Of a stretch of DNA of 64,000 nt, positions 49,725 to 61,975 are shown piece by piece. The DNA is from Stercorarius parasiticus (lineage: Eukaryota > Chordata > Aves > Charadriiformes > Stercorariidae): the NCBI GenBank assembly GCA_013396915.1, contig VWZL01005057.1, forward strand, positions 62,001-126,000, read 5' to 3'. The notes below the pieces were generated by a model. That model made no database searches. It was given only the letters and a program-made list of their open reading frames with translations, and was not told where the DNA came from. Position 1 is the stretch's first letter; each line of letters starts with the position of its first letter. A program made the position numbers and the translations under genes.

Positions 49725-50060
49725 CCTTACCAGTATAATGCTTTTATTCACAATGTCTAGCCTAAATTTGCTTTTTACAGTGTAATTCTTCTCCAATCCA
49801 CTGTACCAAATAGTTTATTTCCTTCTTGGTTGTTTCTTCCTTTACTCTAAATTAGAAATACACCTGAGTTCAATACAACGCATTCTAACTTCTACAAAAT
49901 TCGTATTTTCTAGAACTCTAGTAATTCTTTGTGGTTCTTTTCTTGGTTCTCCCAGACTGATCCATATCCATTTTAAAGTATAGTGTCCAACACAGACATT
50001 ATACTCCAGAGACGGACAGGTCATATTACCTCTAAGTGGTGACCCTTCCACTCTGCTGGA
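49725..50060 (-). mobile_element. Old CR1-family LINE, decayed RT C-terminus and 3' UTR start
   Basis: On the plus strand the words AATGTCTAGCCTAAATTTGC, then a CTGATCCATATCCATTTTAAAG block, then GTCCAACACAG and TATACTCCAG, follow the antisense order of old CR1 3' ORF2. The 69-codon minus-strand frame at 49842-50051 keeps the pattern of the CR1 C-terminus: SLEYNVCVGHYTLKWI, then EPRKEPQRITRVLE, against a family pattern of HLEYCVQxWxPxxKKD, then LERVQRRATKMI. Enough residues match in order to support the call, but it is strongly decayed and non-functional. The ends are approximate. Confidence 0.72.
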
Positions 50061-53029
50061 TACACCTCAATAGTCATACAAACCCCTTCACATCATACTG
50101 TGAAATTCAGAGATTCTGAGAAGCATGCCTCATACTTAAACCTCTACAGCAAGCCCCAGATTTTTTGATGTGGAACAAAATGTCAATTTTCTTCCACCTT
50201 TATTTACGTAGCCCATTCTTTAAAAAAAGTATCATAAAAAAAGCTGAAAACTGAGCCCTATGTTTTTGGCTTCTATGCTTTCCACAACGTAAGCTAACTT
50301 CCAAATTCATGTCTTCTTTTCCTTCCTGCTCTGGAAACAAGCTTATCCAACATCTTCCTGAAACGTGCAACTCTGCCTTGTACACTTTTGAGGCCCTATA
50401 AGCTCCTCAGTGTCCACTCACCCCCAAAAATACCCCACCCCACAAACACCCTACACTATTGTGGTGTGTCACTCCCCTAGTTTTCTATGTTGTGTGAAAG
50501 TCTCATAAAGAATTAGAAGACAGTTTGATTGGAGCTGACTTTACCAGACACTTAACATATGGATACTCTCTATGGGAAAACAGAAAACAAAAGCAAGGTG
50601 CTGCACTGTAACTTTGATGTTTGTAACATAATGCATTTATTGTGCTTTTCAGAATGTTCTGCAACACAGAAATACTGTGCAAAACAGCCGAATTCACCCC
50701 AGATGTATATTTAAACAAGGAATTATTTTTGTTGTACAAGTAGGTTGACAGCTATCCATAAAGGAATTTTAAAAAGAAAGAAGGTGCCATTGATTTAATT
50801 TCACATTTAATAAAAATGTGAGCATTCATCCTCTGAAGATTATGAAAACAACATTACTGAGTTACAACGTGGCACAGCATTAGGATAGAGAATTGAAAAT
50901 AGCCTGTAGTGTCTGATGAGAATAATGTTGCACATGAAGGCAGGGTTTTGTTTCTTCTTTAACACGGTAAACACAATAATTACTGATCTTTCCTCTGTCT
51001 TTTCCCACCTTCTCACTTTCTGCTCAGAATAAAGCCTGTATCTTTGAAGTAAAGTAAATTTGACATCCTCCGTGCGAGCAGGAGGGATCCAGGTAGGAAA
51101 GCTATGAAAGACAACAGTGGGTATGTGCTAAAACAGCCTTACATTGATGTAAATTCTGCTGTCTCAAAGAATGTAGTGTCTTTTCTCTTTTGTGAGTTTT
51201 CAGCTTCATATGCTCTACATTGATCATGACCTTGTGTTTTTGAGATCAATGGGGAAATTATAATTGGCACCACTAGCAGTAGATATCTGCCATCATTGCT
51301 ACAGTGATGGATATCAAACGACCTAATATGGATTGTCCTGCTGTCGCTTATTTAATTTCTGATATAAGGTGCTTCAACATGGATATACCGCTGTGAAAAG
51401 GCCATGCAAAAATGCTTTCTTCTGTGAAATGTTTGTATGTCAGAATTTTGCTAATGATAAGTTTGCACGTTTTCTACACTCAGAAGACCAGAGAAGGAAT
51501 TGGAGAACACTCTCTAGGGATGGGGTGAAGGAACAGTTATAAGGTGTTTGTTTTCACCTTGGCAGCACTAGGTGCATCAGAACATTTAAATCCCAAACTA
51601 ACTGCCAAAAACAAAGGACACAGTACATTTACGGCACGGGGCAGGGGAGAATTAAAGCAGGTGGTCTTAAACCATTCTGATAAACTGCAAGAACGGGGAA
51701 GTGGAAAGATACCTATTTTTAAATATTCAAGAATTCTTTCAGGAATATTTTCATTGATATAATCAACAAGGAGCAGAGAACTACAGGCAGATGTCACAAA
51801 TGGGAACAAAAATCCCCTTTGTGGGGGGGTCACTTAAGCAGGTCACTTAATCTGCTTGAGAACCTGATCCTCACGAGGGTCTTAACGAACCAAAAGTTAA
51901 AACAAAACCTTCCCTGAGTCAGCATTTTAGGCATGAGAGAAAAAGGTGCAGTCAGGCAATCTGACAGATAAAATGAAACATAAAATAAAGAGAAGGCAGA
52001 GAACACAGCTTGCTACAGTACACGGACAAAAGTTCTTGTCAGACTGGTAATTAATCTTTGTACCAACCTCTCCCTGTTGGAAAGGGGGCTCAAAAGTACC
52101 TATATAATTCTCACAACTGTTTGTTAAGTGAGATTGGATGCACAGTTCAAGGCCCTTGTTTTTTTCTTAATGATTTAAGACATCTTACATGGCTCTTATT
52201 TAATTATGGGTTTTATATGGCAATGTTATTTTCAGGCAAATAAATGTTCGGTTCACATTTAAGCTATGATAGATACAGGTTCTGTGTCTTTTTTATCACC
52301 TTTACTTTGAGGTGCGAACTCTTCTAGGTGTCTGTCAGGTCCCTGATTTTAATGGTCTGCTCTCTGACATTAGTCCAAGAGGACAACTCTTAAGCCAATG
52401 AACCAAGGTATCAACTCCTTGGTGTAATACACGTTATCCTTTGTCCTGGATATCAAAGCGATGGGGATCCTGAAACAAAATCTTTCCCTTTATGCAGTCT
52501 TCACAGATCACCTTGGTACACATCTGACCCCTGAGACTGAAAAAAAAGTAGATGAGGACAGCTATGGCACAATCCTTGTTGGACTTACTACATCTAGAAG
52601 AACTTTAGAGTATATTTGGAAGGATTAGAAGGAGCGGAGAAAAATCTTCACTTCATCTATCAATGTAAAACATGATGAAAATAGTTGAGGAATAGCATTA
52701 CTTAGAATAATGAATTTTATTTTGGGGGAAAGGGACTAAGTGATGATGAGGACATTACAACTACGTATTTGTTTTTCATGGTGAGAAAAGACACAAGACT
52801 ATGCCTATGTATCGTAAGATCCAGGCTGCTCTTATTTGATAAAATTTGAATTTGCAAGAGGAAATTTACAAAAAGTCTCTCTACTTTCCTCCTTTTGAGA
52901 TATTTCTAATGTTATCTCAAATCTATTATGAATTTCCTCTATTTCTATGTTGCGGAGGGTGAGACCAGAAAGAGTAATTAAAATAGACATAGCTCAATAT
53001 TATGACGTGGTTTTTTGAATTTAACTTCA
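50061..53029. other. Unique DNA, no gene recognised
   Basis: About 3 kb. At 52450-52560 a plus-strand frame reads AVFTDHLGTHLTPETEKK, which faintly resembles the start of a CR1 RT region, but the match is too weak to call. The rest shows nothing recognisable. Confidence 0.4.
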
Positions 53030-53335
53030 CATCATGGTTTGGCCCCAGCAGGCAACAAAGAACCACGAGACTGTTCACTCGCCCCTCTCCCCCAGCGGGA
53101 TGTCGGGGAGAATTGGAAGAAAAAGGCAAAACTCATGGGCTGGGATAAAGACAGCTTAACAGAGCAGCAAAGGAAGAGCAAAACAACAATAATACTGAGA
53201 AACAAATATACAAAAATAATTAATGTGCAATTTTAACTGCGACTCCTGGCCAGCTCCCCCAGCTGCATAATAAGCATGACAACACATGGTATCAAATACC
53301 CCTTTGATTAGCTTGGGTCAGCCATCCTGGCTCAA
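53030..53335 (-). mobile_element. Partial LTR of an avian endogenous retrovirus, minus strand
   Basis: Seen on the plus strand: ATCATGGTTTGGCCCCAGCA followed by GGCAACAAAGAACCACG, then CTCTCCCCCAGCGGGATGTC, CTCATGGGCTGGGATAAAGA, and finally TGGTATCAAATACCCCTTTG and GGTCAGCCATCCTGGCT. This is the order found in common avian ERV LTRs read antisense (U5 first, then R, then part of U3). The U3 start and the matching terminal sequence are missing, so no target duplication can be scored. The TATA region (near 53263) is mutated. The first two bases of the LTR end have also changed. A 73-codon frame (53015-53236) lies within it and is not a gene. Confidence 0.85.
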
Positions 53336-54995
53336 TCTCAATATTTAAAAAAAAAACCACACAAAATAACCCAACCAAGAAAACCCCCAACAACTGGAAT
53401 TTTAATGGTTATCGGTCTTTCTAGTAAGAGGTAAAAGTCAGGTGCTGTGCAAATTATTTTATTGGGTAAACCACAAATTTTCTAACCCAGTCAACACAAT
53501 TTTAATGACATCCAGTATAGAGGATGCAATAATCTGCATGTGTTTTAATTTAACATTTTTGCCTCCAGGATTGACCAATTTAACATGCAGCTAGAAGACA
53601 AAGTTCAAGATGTAGTGCCCCAATGAACTTTAAATTTTAAATCACAGTGATTGAGCAACTAGTTATACCTACACTTTATCTGTCTTAGAGATGCAACTTA
53701 ATCCTTTTAAGATTGCCAAAGAAGGATGGGTAATTAAATGAAGAAATGATATATCAATTACATCTGTGAAATATATGTTTGTAAAATTGCAAACTTGAGC
53801 ACACAAATAAGACTAAACCTGCTCAATATACAACCTATGAGAATACACTACCATAGCTTAACATACCCCAGCTTTCAACAAAGTTTCTAAAACCTCCTAT
53901 AGTTCTGCAACTTAGCCATCATTTTCATGATAAGACTCAAACTAGTTATAAACCTTCAAGAAGAATGGATATATTAACTCTAAATCTCAGATATTAGTTT
54001 TTACAGGAAACTGGTTTCTGATGCAACTTGCATTTCAGAAGTGAACATAAGTTATATTAATGGACAGACTGAATTAAGAAAAAAAAGAATATTGGTAATT
54101 TTAGAGCTGTTTAAACACATACAAAGACTTGATTACCAAGGCTTAGAGGAAATGCTTTTTGTGAAGTATCTCTAGGTATTTGTAGAACGTCGCTTCTCTT
54201 TCTTTCCCCCCAACAAATAAAGAACTAACCTGACAAAATTAAAATTATAATCCTCAGCTGCCTTGTTTATACTCTAAGATTTTTATGAGGAATAATTTGC
54301 AAAACTATAATTACCTATTCAAAAAAAGCATATAGAATTTAGACAATTCTAACTACAGAATTACTATAAAAATTCTGTAAGAAAAGTTCTTTGTAGTCAA
54401 AGTATCTCAAGTCTTTCATATTTTTATCTAATGATCAAAAGTTAGTGTGATGACCTGAAGCTGACCGATCTTGAGGTATCCAAATTATCCACTCTAGTCT
54501 GTTACACCAGTATGATCCAAACCTGACTTGCAAGTAGGACAAGCCCACACCATGCATTTTGTGGGCGCAACTCCCAGTTTATCTGAAGGGAGCTCGGGTC
54601 ACACCCTGCTGTGACACTGCTCCATGAACCAGAGTAACAGGAATGGTAAGGTAAAAGCCCCAGCTGGCAAGATAAAAAGCCCCGTTCATTTCAGAACTGC
54701 CCTCCTGATCCAAAGGGAAACACAAATGCAGGTGTGTTCAATGAAGTCTAAAGATTTGCTAGCGCAGAGGGGGTTGTGAGTGGTTTTGTGCGCATGAACA
54801 TGTATGTGAGACAGATGATTAGATTCCTGGAAGGCTTGCAGTCGTATGTTTTGTCATAAATAGCTTTACACCAGGGGATATATAGATTTTCCCAGTTCGC
54901 ATACCCTGCTATGTTCAGTCACAGCTGTATTTCAAAGTAGAACATTCAGATATAACTCACTTTAACAAATACACGTGTATTGCCAGTGGATGAAG

Positions 54996-55022
54996 AAAAA
55001 AAAAGGGGGGGGGGGGAAGGGG
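54996..55022. repeat. A9-G12 purine tract
   Basis: Nine A then twelve G, followed by AAGGGG. The pure purine strand with a long G run is prone to length change and to unusual DNA structure. Confidence 0.95.
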
Positions 55023-56433
55023 CTGAACCGTTAAAAATCTTTTCCCTAGAACAAGCTGTCACCATCTCTTCTCTTGTTTGTAGAGATGTACTATGGAGAC
55101 ATATCTTAAAAATTAGTTTAAAATGTTAATGGAAGTGAAATTGGAAGATAATCTCTGTTGGCCACACCAATTCCTGCCAGCCCCATTGTCAGGATCAAGA
55201 ATGGAGGATCAAACTGCCTTGGAAAAACAGACATCCAATAAAAAAAATTAATTTCTTTTAAAAATTAGGCTGAATGAACTTTGTGAACTTCAGAATACAG
55301 TCCAAATCCTGACTCTTTTTATGAGCTATCCTGGATGCACAACCTTAGAATCTAAATAGATAAACCTATAAAGGAGGTTCAAAAGAGAAAGGAGACAGCT
55401 GATAGAAATCTCAGTGAAATATACTGTAACTGTATCTAGACACCTATTATTACAATGGTGTATCCTTAAACACACATGTTACTGAGGAAAACCTTCTGTA
55501 TTTCTAAACTAGAGCTTGTAATCAGGCGTTTTTAAGGTCCATGCATTAGCTAGATTGCTAACAAGTCTGATAGAAATCAAGAGTGTGCAAGCAGAGCCAC
55601 AACACCTTGTGTGCTTCCATTGTAGTAAATTGTTAGAAAATACAGCAAGCTTTCTTCATGTAAGCTTATTCTCAAAAGCTTTAATAAATGTTACTCCATC
55701 ACACCTTAAATAGCTTACTAACAGGAGAAGCAGGTCAGAGAAAGCCTTCATGCCAAACAGCCTATGTGAGAGGCAAACATACCATGCACATGTTCTGAAT
55801 ACTCATCTGGCATTATCATAAACAGCTTTAGGAGGAAAGGTAAGAAAGGTGGTAGGGTGAAATATGCTTATTCTAAGCAGACACAGTACCAAAAGCACAC
55901 AGAAAGCCTGCCTCAAGTAAAACAGTTCATGGAATACGTCAGCCACAAAAGAGGACACAGGATGGAATTTGAAAGAAATGTAGTTCATGCGTGTATATAT
56001 GTATTTTACATGGTACTAATAATCAGCGTAATATAAGAAATACCTCCAAACTAGCTGTCTATGTTACTGTCTCTAAAAGCAATCACAATAAAATAAGATA
56101 ATCTTAACTATTCTTGGGCTGCCAGAGAGCTCTCTAATTGCTCTATTTAAATGGTTCCATTTCAATTAAATTGAGAAAAAAAAATAATAGAATTAAGTGC
56201 TTCACCATTTACATTACTTGAGTGAATACAATTTACGTAATCTGTGTAGGATCCCCATTAGCAGGGTTCACGGTAAGAAACCATTGTGATTAAATCATTA
56301 AATCATATCCAGGAAGAATGAACATTCCCATTGATACAGGAAGCTTTGATGAGATTTTAAACAATTAGAACCATCAAGTGCTTTCATGAATAGCAAGGAT
56401 TCTGAAGGCACAAAAGATTTTAAAAATAAGGGG

Positions 56434-56468
56434 TTTTTTTAAAAAAAAAAAAGACGACACACACACAC
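56434..56468. repeat. T7-A12 run followed by AC microsatellite
   Basis: T7 then A12, GACG, and about six AC units. Simple repeat. Confidence 0.9.
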
Positions 56469-58312
56469 TATTTTTACCCTAATATGTTTCACTTTCTCTT
56501 TGGTTCATTAACACTGATACAATTTACATTCACTTTCAGTCATTAGATCTCAGTTCAGCACTTCAGTATTTCAAGCTCTGGTCATTAATCTGGATTCACA
56601 CAGTCTATTGCCTCTCCCTATCTTTTCCTCAAAGAAAACACCCTTTTCAATAAATGATTCCGAAATTGTTGTTTGGATAGTAATTTCTAATTTCTGTGGT
56701 TACATTTCCCAAAAGAGCTGATGCTGATATGAAAAACACACTGGAGACTCAGTATAGTATTGCTAGCTCTTAGCTTTCATTCTGGTGGTATTTTGGCTGC
56801 GATATTTTTTATTCTTATTTTTTTTAATTAGTTTGGTAGATCAAACTCAAGGACAGAAAATGCATCCATCAAAATGTGGATCTCATCCACAGATCTTATT
56901 AACTTCTTTCAACAGTTTTGGAACTATTAGAATATGTAGAAAAGTGGAAGTTTATGAACAAAACCAAATTGTCCAGTGCCTGGCCAATACAAAGGTATCA
57001 CTGCAAGTTTAGGTTGTGGTGCCACACCATAAATGAGAACAGCCCCAGCTACAAGATCAGCCACAGTCATCTCACAGACATGAGGTTATAAAACAAGCTA
57101 CAGAGTTTTTACTTCTACAGCATGTATTTTATAATACGTTGACATATTAGACATGTATTACACAATTTAATTCAGATTTTACACCACAACTTCTATTCAA
57201 ATCAAAATTAGAGGAGCACAATTGTTGAAACTAAAGATAAAAGTACAAAATAATTTTCTGTAGAGATTTGGTCTCGCATTTTAACATCCTAATTTTCTTT
57301 ACAATCTTAAATTGATCCCACAAAACTCACTCTAATTTAACTTTGAGCTTCACTTTTGCATTTGAAGCTAGGCAGCTGAAGCTGTCCGTCAGCCAGAGTA
57401 GAAAATAAAATATCACTTAAGCTACCCTTGTAAAAGATCAGACTGACTCCAGGTTTGCCACAAAAATCATGCAGTTCAATACAATGTGTCCTATTAAAAC
57501 CTGCAACGTTATTTCAGATGTGCTTGTTGACACAATAGACAAAACGCTCCTTTCAAGCACTCATTGGCTTATTTGGTAATCCTTCCTAGTTCATGGATCA
57601 CTGACCTGAAAGACAGGTTTATCAGAGAAATACTGAGACAATCTTTTCCCCCGTGGCATAAAAGTGCTGCTATAATTTTAGAGGTACTCTTTAGCCTTCT
57701 TGAAAAATTAATAACATTTAAGAACAGTGGCGCGGGTGATTTTTTTGCCTTAGCAGAGAAGAATGTTATTGTGATGTTAAATAAACCAATTTTAAATATA
57801 ATGCTTTGCAAATTTTATAAAGAAGATGCCTGTAAGAAAATACTTTATTGATGATTTAATTTTCTTTCCAGCATAGCTGAAGAAGATTCACACCTCCAAC
57901 TTCATTAGGAATGGTTCTTCTATTAGTATGAATTAAATCTGACCAGCATTTCCTTTTGTTTAGCAGGAGAGGACTAAGGAAATTATGAAAACTTTTTTAT
58001 TGTTTTCTTGATTTCCTGTGGCATTGTCTTTTTAAAAATGGGCAGAGAAATGGATGGTGATACTTTCTTATTAAAATTACAAATGGCTGGCTGTGGACAT
58101 CTGTTTCTCAGAGGTTCTTCTTCTCCATTCTTCATGCTATCCAATTGACACTTTTCCAAATGTATAAGAGGTAAACTCTGAAGATTGATGGTTTCAATCT
58201 AAACTCTGATGGTTTCAGTCATGTTAAAGACATGCTGTGCACAAGATGGTACTTCTGAAGCTTCATTTCTCACAATTTTTCTGAAGACTCTTATAGCCGA
58301 TTCCTAGCCTCT

Positions 58313-59436
58313 CCATCTAGACCACCTTCCACTAGACCACGTTACTCAAAGCCCCATCCAGCCTGGCCTTGAACACTTCCAGGGATGGGGCATCCACAAC
58401 TTCCCTGGGCAACCTGTTCCAGTGCCTCAGCACCCTCACAGTAAAGAATTTCTTCCTAATATCCACTCTAAATGTCCCCTCTTTCAGTTTAAAACCATTA
58501 CCCTTGTCCTATCGCTCCACTCGCTGATAAAGAGTCCCTCCCCATCTTTCCTGTAGGCCCCCTTTAGATACTGGGAGGCTGCTGTAAGGTCTCCTCAGAG
58601 CCTTCTCTTCTCCAGGCTGAACAACCCCAACTACTCTCTCAGCCTGTCCTCATAGGAGAGGTGCTCCAGCCCTCTGATCATCTTCTTGGCCCTCCGCTGG
58701 ACCCGCTCCAACAGGTCCATGTCCTTCTTGTATTGGCGACCCCAGAGCTGAACGCAGTACTCCAGGTGGGGTCTCATGAGAGCGGAGTAGAGGGGGAGAA
58801 TCACCTCCCTCAACCTGCTGGCCACGCTTCTTTTGATGCAGCCCAGGATGTGGTTGGTTTTCTGGGCTGTGAGTGCGCATTGCCAGGTCATGTTGAGTTT
58901 CTCATCAACCAACACCCCCAAGTCCTTCTCCTCAGGGCTGCTCTCAATCCATTCTCCGCGCAACCTGTATGTGTGCCTGGGATTGCCCTGACCCACGTGC
59001 AGGGCCTTGCATTTGGCCTGGTTGAACATCATGAGATTTGCACGGGTCCACCTCTCAAGCCTGTCCAGGTCCCTCTGGATGGCATCCCTTCCCTCCAGCG
59101 TGTTGATCACAGTGCACAACTTCGTGTCATCATCAAACTTGCTGAGGGTGCACTCAATCCCACTGTCCATGTTGCCGACAAAGACGTTAAAAAGCACCAG
59201 TCACTGTACCGGTCCCTGAGGAATGCCACTCCTTACTGGTCTCCACTTGGACATCGAAGCGTTGACCGTAACTCCTCGAGTGCCACCATCCAGCCAATTC
59301 CTTATCCACTGAGTGGTCTATCCATCAAATCCATGTCTCTCCAATTTAGAGACCAGGATGTTTTGTAGGACAGTGTCAACATGTGTGAAAATCCAGGTGA
59401 TCTCAGTTGATGCTCATCCGTTATTTTTCCAGAAGG
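58313..59436 (-). mobile_element. CR1 LINE, about 1.1 kb, 3' half of ORF2 plus partial 3' UTR
   Basis: This is the longest CR1 copy in the window, on the minus strand. In element order (high to low coordinates) it runs from just before the LDF/DTV segment of the reverse transcriptase (about 59430), through the QG motif and the FxDD motif, to the RT C-terminus, the 3' UTR block GGATGGGGCATCCACAAC (read plus) and CACTAGACCACGTT. The terminal ATTCTATG tail and the GATCTTTAAGG block are missing. The sequence breaks off after CTAGTGGAAGGTGG (minus), so the 3' end was probably lost by a small deletion. The 5' end is truncated. Stops and frameshifts are described under the RT pseudogene. The 235-codon plus-strand frame at 58661-59368 is the antisense shadow. 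Confidence 0.95.
58631..59400 (-). pseudogene. CR1 ORF2 reverse transcriptase, C-terminal half, broken
   Basis: The product would be the C-terminal half of the CR1 reverse transcriptase, which copies element RNA at the insertion site. Seen, minus strand: [37 protein letters not shown], then LFNVFVGNMDSGIECTLSKF and the active-site motif. That motif is FDDD (codons about 59126-59137) where CR1 normally has FADD, so both catalytic Asp are kept but the Ala has become Asp. A 188-codon stop-free frame then runs to a stop at 58631, through KDLGVLVDEKLNM, LPLYSALMRPHLEYCVQLWG and LERVQRRAKKMI. Lesions: an apparent 2-nt deletion near 59383, TAG within FDG-TTQW, TGA before LVLFN, TAG after EDRLRE, and further stop and frameshift damage downstream. 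Dead, but only moderately decayed. Confidence 0.93.
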
Positions 59437-61509
59437 AGTTTTTCAGTTTACCCCTTAAGGAACCTAAAGGTGTAAATTTGCCACTCACTATGTTTTAAGT
59501 CCCCCGGCTTTGTGCATAACTGAAAGCTCAGCAGGGCACAATCTCTACAAAGTTTTCAGAGTGAATAGGATCCCTGGGCAGTTAATTGTCAAGATACCTT
59601 TTTAGAACAGCTTTTAGCTTCTCCAAACTACTTTGATAAGTCAGTCAGCATTTTGAAGGACTGGAACTGTCTGACTGCCTCTAATGCATGAACATAAATA
59701 GAATAAATAATTGTAGACTTTGCCTTCACTCTTCCCAAATGGCCTCACCTAACTGAAATACTGACATCTTACTAACCAGGTCTATCCACACCATGAGATT
59801 GTGAGCTTTGAAAAACATAGATCAAAAAGTAACCATATCTCTTCTTCGCCCTTGCTTCTACTTTGTGTGCCAAAAATAGATTTATAAATCACTGTTCTAT
59901 TTCGCAATCAGGTCCCCCTGCTTCAGTTCCCCCTCCCTCCCCCCCTTTTTTTTCCTGTGACTGTCATTGCTGGCCGGGTGCTTACATACATTTCTGTCTT
60001 CAACACATTCACCATTAAGTCATACTAAACTGACTTCATTCTGAACTGCACCTTGACCCGCTGCAGAATTAACTACAGGTAATGCTCTGAAGTCCAAGTG
60101 TTGGGAGTTCAGCATGCATTTCTGTGCCGATTTGCTTTTCGGAATAACCCCATGGAGTTCATTAAGACTTGCGAAAATAAAACCTGTCTTGTAACATCGG
60201 CAAGTACCAGCCAGCTTAAAAGCTAGAAAAGTCCTGTGCCTTTGATCAGCTCCAACAATAAGCTTTCCTCATAATAGTTCTTTTGAAAGAAAAAAAGAAA
60301 AAAGAAAGAGGTTTGCACTCCATTGTAAATATTTTCTTTAGAGCATGAAACTACCTAGAATGTTCAAAGCATTTGTATTTCAAGGGGGTTTCACAGAGAG
60401 AGATCTAGGCAGAAAAATACATAAATGACAATGGAATAACTGCAAATATTGGGAGAAGGGGAAGTATTTTTGCTACAGTTTTGGCAAATTGTTCTTAAAT
60501 CCCTTGCTTTAGGAGAAATTAGCTATATTAATGAGGACTAGTGCCTCCAGTAAAAGATTTCAGTATTAGCTGATTAAGGCTTTACTAGATTCCATGCATC
60601 AGGTAAATAAACAAAACCCCTGAGCATTTCCATAGCTTCTTAAATGAAAGCAATGTATATGAAAATGTTCATAGTGACTCTTTTTAACAGCTTTGTACAG
60701 GTTATATCACTGCATTCAGTAACACAGGTTTGCACACTGCAACATCCCAGCTGTACACTTGAGAAATTCCTATGAATTTAGACAGACCAGATTGCAGTAT
60801 TTTTCACAAAGAAAAGAACAACAGGATTCTAGCTAAACTACCATACAAAAGCATATGACAATGTTTAAAAGGTCCTGCAAAGTCTCTGCACTAATGTAGA
60901 TATTACATAGGGTTTGCAGCATTCATTTTCAAATGCATTGACTACTTTGTCTATACATCCTAAAGCAGACAAAATGTTTTCCACCTACTATCAACTACCG
61001 AAGTTTCAAAGTATTGTCTCTTATAAACAATTTAAGATAGAAAGTTCAGAACAGAAAAGTAAAATTGACTTAAGCATTTAATTATTCTGCTGTAATCTCC
61101 TCGTCCTACACATTTATGTTTCAAGAAACATTAATGATTTTGTAAATATAGTTATTACTAACCTGATAAAAAGGGTGGTGCCAAATAGAAAATAAAGCCT
61201 GTATAAAAATGTAGACGTGTACTCAGCAGAGATGATACTCATTGATCTCCCAAAAATGTGCTTGCCTGTATAAAACACGGGAGTTAACACTGCTTTATAT
61301 GATTCATAAGAGACTATGTGGCGATGAAAATAATGCCTGCAAATGATGCTTTTAGGGAACGCTAAGTTGAAGATATAATGGCTCCTCCTAATTTAAAGGA
61401 CAGTAAAACAAATATTATCATATTCTCCACATTTGTCAGAGGGACACCTTGAAATTTAACCCAAATTAACAAGAGGTGTCAATTTAAACTGCATTTATTA
61501 AATGGTTTG
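59437..61509. other. Unique DNA, no gene recognised
   Basis: About 2 kb. It holds a polypyrimidine tract (59927-59957) and an A/G-rich patch (about 60289-60312). Around 59970-60230 the composition is more balanced and CpG-containing, as in conserved non-coding elements, but I cannot show conservation. Confidence 0.4.
59927..59957. repeat. Polypyrimidine tract
   Basis: A C-rich then T-rich run (TTCCCCCTCCCTCCC then T8). Low complexity. Confidence 0.85.
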
Positions 61510-61975
61510 ACGCCAATGCCGCAACAGATGCCCAGAGCCTGGAGAAGGATCACTGGTGAGCAGGAGAGCACCTGGAGTGCAGCACAAAGGAATTCCAGCC
61601 ACTCCAGCCGGTAATTCAGCTTCATCTGGGTCCCAACTTAAATGCCTCTATGCAAACACATGCAACATGGGGAACAAACAAGAGGAGTTAAGACATGTGC
61701 ACGCACCTGCAGGGCTATGATCTTATTGGCATCACGGAGACATGGTGGGATGGCACCTATGACTGGAGTGTTGGAATGGAAGGATACAGGGTCTTTAGGA
61801 AGGACAGTCAGGGTACATGAGGAGGGGGTGTTGCCCTCTATATCAATGATCAGCTGGAGTGCATGGAGCTCTACCTGGCCGTGGATGAAGAGCTCACTGA
61901 GAGCTTATGGGTCAGGATGAAATGGAGAAAGGAAGGAAATGGGTTACCCGGGATATGAAGAAGGCTGAGGTAAAT
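61510..61975 (+). mobile_element. CR1 LINE, endonuclease start with large internal deletion
   Basis: This is the start of CR1 ORF2 (APE-type endonuclease, which nicks target DNA) in plus orientation. Seen: GGTAATTCAGCTTCATCTGG, then a frame reading LKCLYANTCNMGNKQEEL. A frameshift (about 61690-61715) leads to YDLIGITETWWDGTYDWSVG, which holds the catalytic Glu of the TETWWD motif. Then comes EGYRVFRKDSQGT, a TGA where Arg is usual, GGGVALYINDQLECMEL and ELTESLWVRM. Directly after WVRM the frame jumps to WVTRDMKKAEV, which in intact CR1 lies far downstream, just before the RT domain. Most of the endonuclease and the linker are therefore deleted. The RT and 3' end are absent as well. Both termini are therefore non-canonical. 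Confidence 0.92.

Larger units (their letters stand above)
53336..58312. other. Unique AT-rich DNA, no gene recognised
   Basis: About 5 kb without recognised genes or repeats apart from the simple repeats listed. A frame at 56785-57012 starts at GTG and opens with a hydrophobic run that looks like a signal peptide, but this follows from T-rich DNA. A partly duplicated phrase (GATGGTTTCA) occurs at 58171-58219. Confidence 0.45.

Noticed and set aside
52440..52640. Frame with VFTDHLGTHLTPETEKK, resembling the CR1 segment after FFASVFT
   Set aside because: Only VFTD and a few scattered residues fit, and the nucleotide flanks do not follow CR1 order. Too weak to call without a search.
56785..57012. 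Frame with a hydrophobic N-terminus like a secreted peptide
   Set aside because: Starts at GTG and the hydrophobic run comes from T-rich DNA. There are only three Cys and no family pattern.
58661..59368. 235-codon plus-strand open frame
   Set aside because: It is the antisense shadow of the CR1 reverse transcriptase frame on the minus strand, whose protein pattern is unmistakable.
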